Source of the DNA: Hyphomicrobiales bacterium
Lineage (GTDB): Bacteria > Pseudomonadota > Alphaproteobacteria > Rhizobiales > Kaistiaceae
Assembly: GCA_017305815.1 (NCBI GenBank)
Contig: JAFKJZ010000179.1
Location: 1-17,224 of the forward strand
Direction: 5' to 3'
DNA length: 17,224 nt
Each line of letters opens with the position of its first letter. Within the stretch, counting starts at the first letter, position 1. The notes beneath the pieces are model-generated. The model searched no databases. It saw only the letters and a list, made by a program, of their open reading frames with translations, and was not told the origin of the DNA. Made by a program: the position numbers and the translations under genes. Positions 14,631 to 17,224 of the stretch are shown here, in pieces.

Positions 14631-15911
14631 GTGAACCTCAAGAAGATGCTCCTCGCCGCCACGGCCGCGCTCGCCCTTTCGGGCGCCGTCCCGGCCTTCG
14701 CCGCCGACGCCCCGGCTGCCAGCGCCGTGCTAAAGACCTATGGCGACATCGCCCAGGCCAAGTTCGAGGATGCGCTCACCACGGCCAAGGCCCTGAACGT
14801 CGCCGTCGACGCACTGATCGCCAACCCATCCGACGCGACGCTCGCCGCCGCCCGCGACGCCTGGAAGGCTGCCCGGCCGTCCTACCAGCAGACCGAGGTC
14901 TACCGCTTCGGCAACGCCATCGTCGATGACTGGGAAGGCCGCGTGAACGCCTGGCCGCTCGACGAAGGGCTGATCGACTATGTCGACGCCAAGTCCTATG
15001 GCGACAGCTCGGATTCGAACCCGCTCTATACCGCCAACGTCATCGCCAACAAGACGCTGCAGATCGGCCCGGACAAGGTCGACGCGACGGAGATCAACGC
15101 CGACCTGCTGCACAAGCTGCAGGAAGCCGGCGACGTCGAGGCGAATGTCGCCACCGGCTACCACGCGATCGAGTTCCTGCTCTGGGGCCAGGACCTGAAC
15201 GGTACCGGCCCGGGCGCCGGCAACCGTCCGGCGACCGACTACGACACCAAGAACTGCACCAACGGCAATTGCGATCGCCGCGCTGCCTATCTGAAGGCCG
15301 CGACCGACCTGCTCGTTTCCGACCTCGAGGAAATGGTCGCCAACTGGCAGCCGGAGGGCGAAGCCCGCAAGCAGCTTTCCGAGAAGGGCGACGAGGGCGG
15401 CCTCGCCACCATCCTGACCGGCATCGGCTCGCTCTCCTATGGCGAACTGGCCGGCGAGCGCATGAAGCTCGGCTTGATCCTGCACGATCCGGAAGAGGAG
15501 CATGACTGCTTCTCCGACAACACCGCCAACAGCCACTATTACGATCAGGTCGGCATGGTCTCGGCCTGGCAGGGCAAGTACACCCGCACCGACGGTTCCG
15601 TCGTCGAGGGTCCGAGCATCCGCGAACTGGCCGCGGCCAAGAACGCCGACGCCGCCAAGCGGGTCGACGATGCGCTGGCCGTCACCAGCGCCAAGATGCA
15701 GGTCCTGAAGGACACGTCCGACAAGGGCGAGGCCTATGACCAGATGATCGGCCCCGACAACGCGGCCGGCAACGCCATCGTCCAGGAAGCCATTGACGGC
15801 CTGATCGGCCAGACCCGCGCGGTCGAAGCCGTCGTCGCCGCCCTGGGCCTGAAGATCGAAGTCGAAGGCTCCGACAGCCTCGACAATCCCGACGCCGTCG
15901 GCGCCGAGTAA
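14631..15911 (+). CDS. Imelysin family protein (M75/IrpA-like iron-regulated exported protein)
   Basis: The start is GTG at 14631, preceded by GGAGA (14621-14625). The 426-aa product has a Sec signal peptide (MNLKKMLLAATAALALSGAV, cleaved near AFA-AD). It carries the imelysin signature GYHAIEFLLWGQDLNG with GxHxxE at 176-181, then NRPATDY and the second-domain elements GSLSYGELAGERMKLGLI and EEEHDCFSDNTANSHYYDQ. This is the usual length of an exported two-domain imelysin. Relatives are periplasmic or lipoprotein iron-uptake proteins (IrpA, EfeO M75 domain); the GxHxxE motif is a metal site and peptidase activity is not established. The multicopper oxidase just downstream could provide ferroxidase activity. 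The EfeU/EfeB or di-haem oxidase partners often seen with imelysins are absent from the visible window. Confidence 0.9.
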   Translation: MNLKKMLLAATAALALSGAVPAFAADAPAASAVLKTYGDIAQAKFEDALTTAKALNVAVDALIANPSDATLAAARDAWKAARPSYQQTEVYRFGNAIVDDWEGRVNAWPLDEGLIDYVDAKSYGDSSDSNPLYTANVIANKTLQIGPDKVDATEINADLLHKLQEAGDVEANVATGYHAIEFLLWGQDLNGTGPGAGNRPATDYDTKNCTNGNCDRRAAYLKAATDLLVSDLEEMVANWQPEGEARKQLSEKGDEGGLATILTGIGSLSYGELAGERMKLGLILHDPEEEHDCFSDNTANSHYYDQVGMVSAWQGKYTRTDGSVVEGPSIRELAAAKNADAAKRVDDALAVTSAKMQVLKDTSDKGEAYDQMIGPDNAAGNAIVQEAIDGLIGQTRAVEAVVAALGLKIEVEGSDSLDNPDAVGAE

Positions 15912-15948
15912 GGCCACAATCTGCCGCTAGTCGAGCGGCGTCATCATC

Positions 15949-15975
15949 GGCGCGGCCGCCTCCTGCGGCCGCGCC
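15949..15975 (+). terminator. 11-bp perfect hairpin between imelysin and oxidase genes
   Basis: GGCGCGGCCGC (15949-15959) and GCGGCCGCGCC (15965-15975) form a perfect stem around CTCCT, 38 bp after the imelysin stop and 19 bp before the oxidase ATG. No T-run follows. It may attenuate transcription, protect the upstream mRNA, or mask translation initiation of the oxidase, whose own ribosome site is poor. Confidence 0.45.
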
Positions 15976-15993
15976 ACCAGAGTGCCTTCGATC

Positions 15994-17224
15994 ATGATCT
16001 CGCGCCGCTCCGTTCTTCTCGGCTCCGCAGTCCTGGCGGGCGCAGGCCTCTTCGGCCGCCCGGATCGCGCCCCCGCCTTCACCCGGCCGCTGCCGCCGGC
16101 GGCGCCGGTCGGCGAGGAGAGCATCGTCTCGCTCGACCTGAAGGCGGCCGAGCGCAGCCTTTCCCTGCCCTGCTTCAGCGGCAAGAGCCTGCCGCTCTGG
16201 ACCTTCACCGACGCGGCGGAACCGCCCGTCGCGCGGGTCAGGCTCGGTCAGCGCCTCAACACCCATCTCGTCAACGGCCTGACCCGGCCCGGCGAGCACG
16301 TCTCGATCCACTGGCACGGCATCCGCCTGCCGAACGACCAGGACGGCGTTCCCTATCTGGTGCAGAAGCCGGTCGAGCCGGGCGAGAGCTACGACTATTC
16401 CTTCGTTCCGCCGGATACCGGCACCTTCTTCTTCCACACGCACTGCAACTCGGTCGAGCAGCTCGGCCGTGGCCTGTTCGGCATCCTGATCGTCGAGGGC
16501 GATGCGCCGGAACCCTATGACGCCGACGAGCTGGTGGTGCTGAAGGACTGGCGCATCGACGAGGCCGGCACCGGCTTCCTGCCCTTCCTGACCAATGAAG
16601 GCGCCGGCACCGGTGCGCAGCGTCAATGGCGCCATCCGGCCCGACATCAACCTGCCCGCCTCCGCCGACGTGCGGCTGCGCGTCGTCAATGTCGACCCGA
16701 CCCGGCTGACCGAGATCGGCGTCGAAGGCGCGGAGGCCGCCGTGGTGGCGATCGACGGCATCGCCTGCCAGCCTTTCCCGCTGCGCTCCTGGCGCATGGG
16801 CCCGGCAATGCGGGTCGACCTGATCGTCCGCACGCCCCCCGATGGCGGCACGGCGACGCTGGTCGATTATTTCGCCGCCAAACCGGTGCCGCTGGCGCGC
16901 CTCGTCGCGAGCGGTCCCGACCGGCGCCAGGGGCCCTTCGATCCGGCGCCGCTCGCCGCCGGCCGGATCGCGCCGCCCGATCTCGCTTCCGCCATCACCA
17001 TGCCGATCACCTTCTCCGCCACCGCCACCGGCGCGGCCGTCGCGGAACTTGCCGGCGACGGCGCGCCGCTCGGCCCTCTCTGCCTGTCGCAGAGCAATCT
17101 CTGGGCGATCAACAAGGCGTCCTGGCCGAGCGACATGCACCAGATCCCGCCGCCGATGGCGCAGCTCGAACGCGGCAAAACCTATCTCTTCGAACTGCGC
17201 AACGTCACGACGCACATGCACCCG
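15994..17224 (+). pseudogene. Multicopper oxidase with Tat signal, frameshifted, 3' end beyond the window
   Basis: ATG 15994 starts MISRRSVLLGSAVLAGAGLF, a twin-arginine signal, so the enzyme is exported folded. Cupredoxin domain 1 has the type 2/3 copper ligands HWHG (H106, H108) and FFFHTHCNS (H148, H150), then GLFGILIVEG. At about 16607-16615, after TNEGAGT, the frame moves by +1. The protein then continues as VRSVNGAIRPDINLPASADVRL..., GVEGAEAAVVAIDG, SWRMGPAMRVDLIVR and, at the right edge, NVTTHMHP, the beginning of the C-terminal HPxHLH copper motif. Relatives usually carry TFGT before the VRSVNG-type motif; loss of 8 bases (TTCGGCAC, hypothetical) would explain the join exactly. It could act as a cuprous or ferrous oxidase; its position after the imelysin favours iron. 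Copper tolerance is the alternative. Confidence 0.83.

Noticed and set aside
14730..15917. 395-codon minus-strand frame opposite the imelysin gene
   Set aside because: The plus strand encodes a complete imelysin with signal peptide and GxHxxE; the mirror frame has no supporting features.

Overview
This is a G+C-rich window (roughly two thirds G+C by eye). It looks like an alphaproteobacterium, most likely Hyphomicrobiales/Rhizobiales. The support is an AztABC-type zinc ABC operon behind a Zur-like palindrome, a Tat-exported multicopper oxidase beside an imelysin, and a dispersed palindromic repeat whose translation gives the familiar spurious peptides PAKAGIH and WIPGQARDD. The genus cannot be fixed from the sequence alone.

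Layout. (1) 1-764, minus: a MurR/RpiR-family regulator running off the left edge. It is divergent from (2) 882-7634, plus: a 16-codon leader ORF, an N-formylglutamate amidohydrolase-family enzyme, an APC amino-acid/amine permease, a glutamine-synthetase-like gamma-glutamyl ligase, an aldehyde dehydrogenase and an iron-dependent alcohol dehydrogenase. Together these fit a gamma-glutamylation route for an amine, best an amino alcohol such as ethanolamine: import, gamma-glutamyl capping, oxidation of alcohol to aldehyde to acid, then release of glutamate. (3) 7716-10480, plus: a KdgK-like PfkB kinase overlapping a membrane-anchored GxSxG hydrolase, then an ICMT-like membrane methyltransferase. 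(4) 10481-10671: a palindromic repeat and a hairpin terminator between convergent operons. (5) 10672-13626, minus: a zinc-uptake operon of a histidine-rich tail-anchored small protein, ATPase, permease and binding protein, with a Zur-box-like operator at 13656-13673. (6) 13866-17224, plus: a promoter with an overlapping palindrome, a 27-aa ORF coupled to an unrecognised seven-cysteine protein, an imelysin-family protein and a multicopper oxidase that leaves the right edge.

Three genes are broken by frameshifts at points where conserved family sequence is also missing: the glutamine-synthetase-like gene near 4790, the aldehyde dehydrogenase near 5560 and the multicopper oxidase near 16612. Both sides of each break still read as well-conserved protein. 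They are therefore either very recent lesions or small sequencing/assembly deletions, and this must be settled before concluding that the pathways are dead.

The best candidates for something undescribed are the gamma-glutamyl amino-alcohol cluster, the histidine-rich tail-anchored protein at the head of the zinc operon, and the small-ORF/cysteine-protein/imelysin/oxidase unit.
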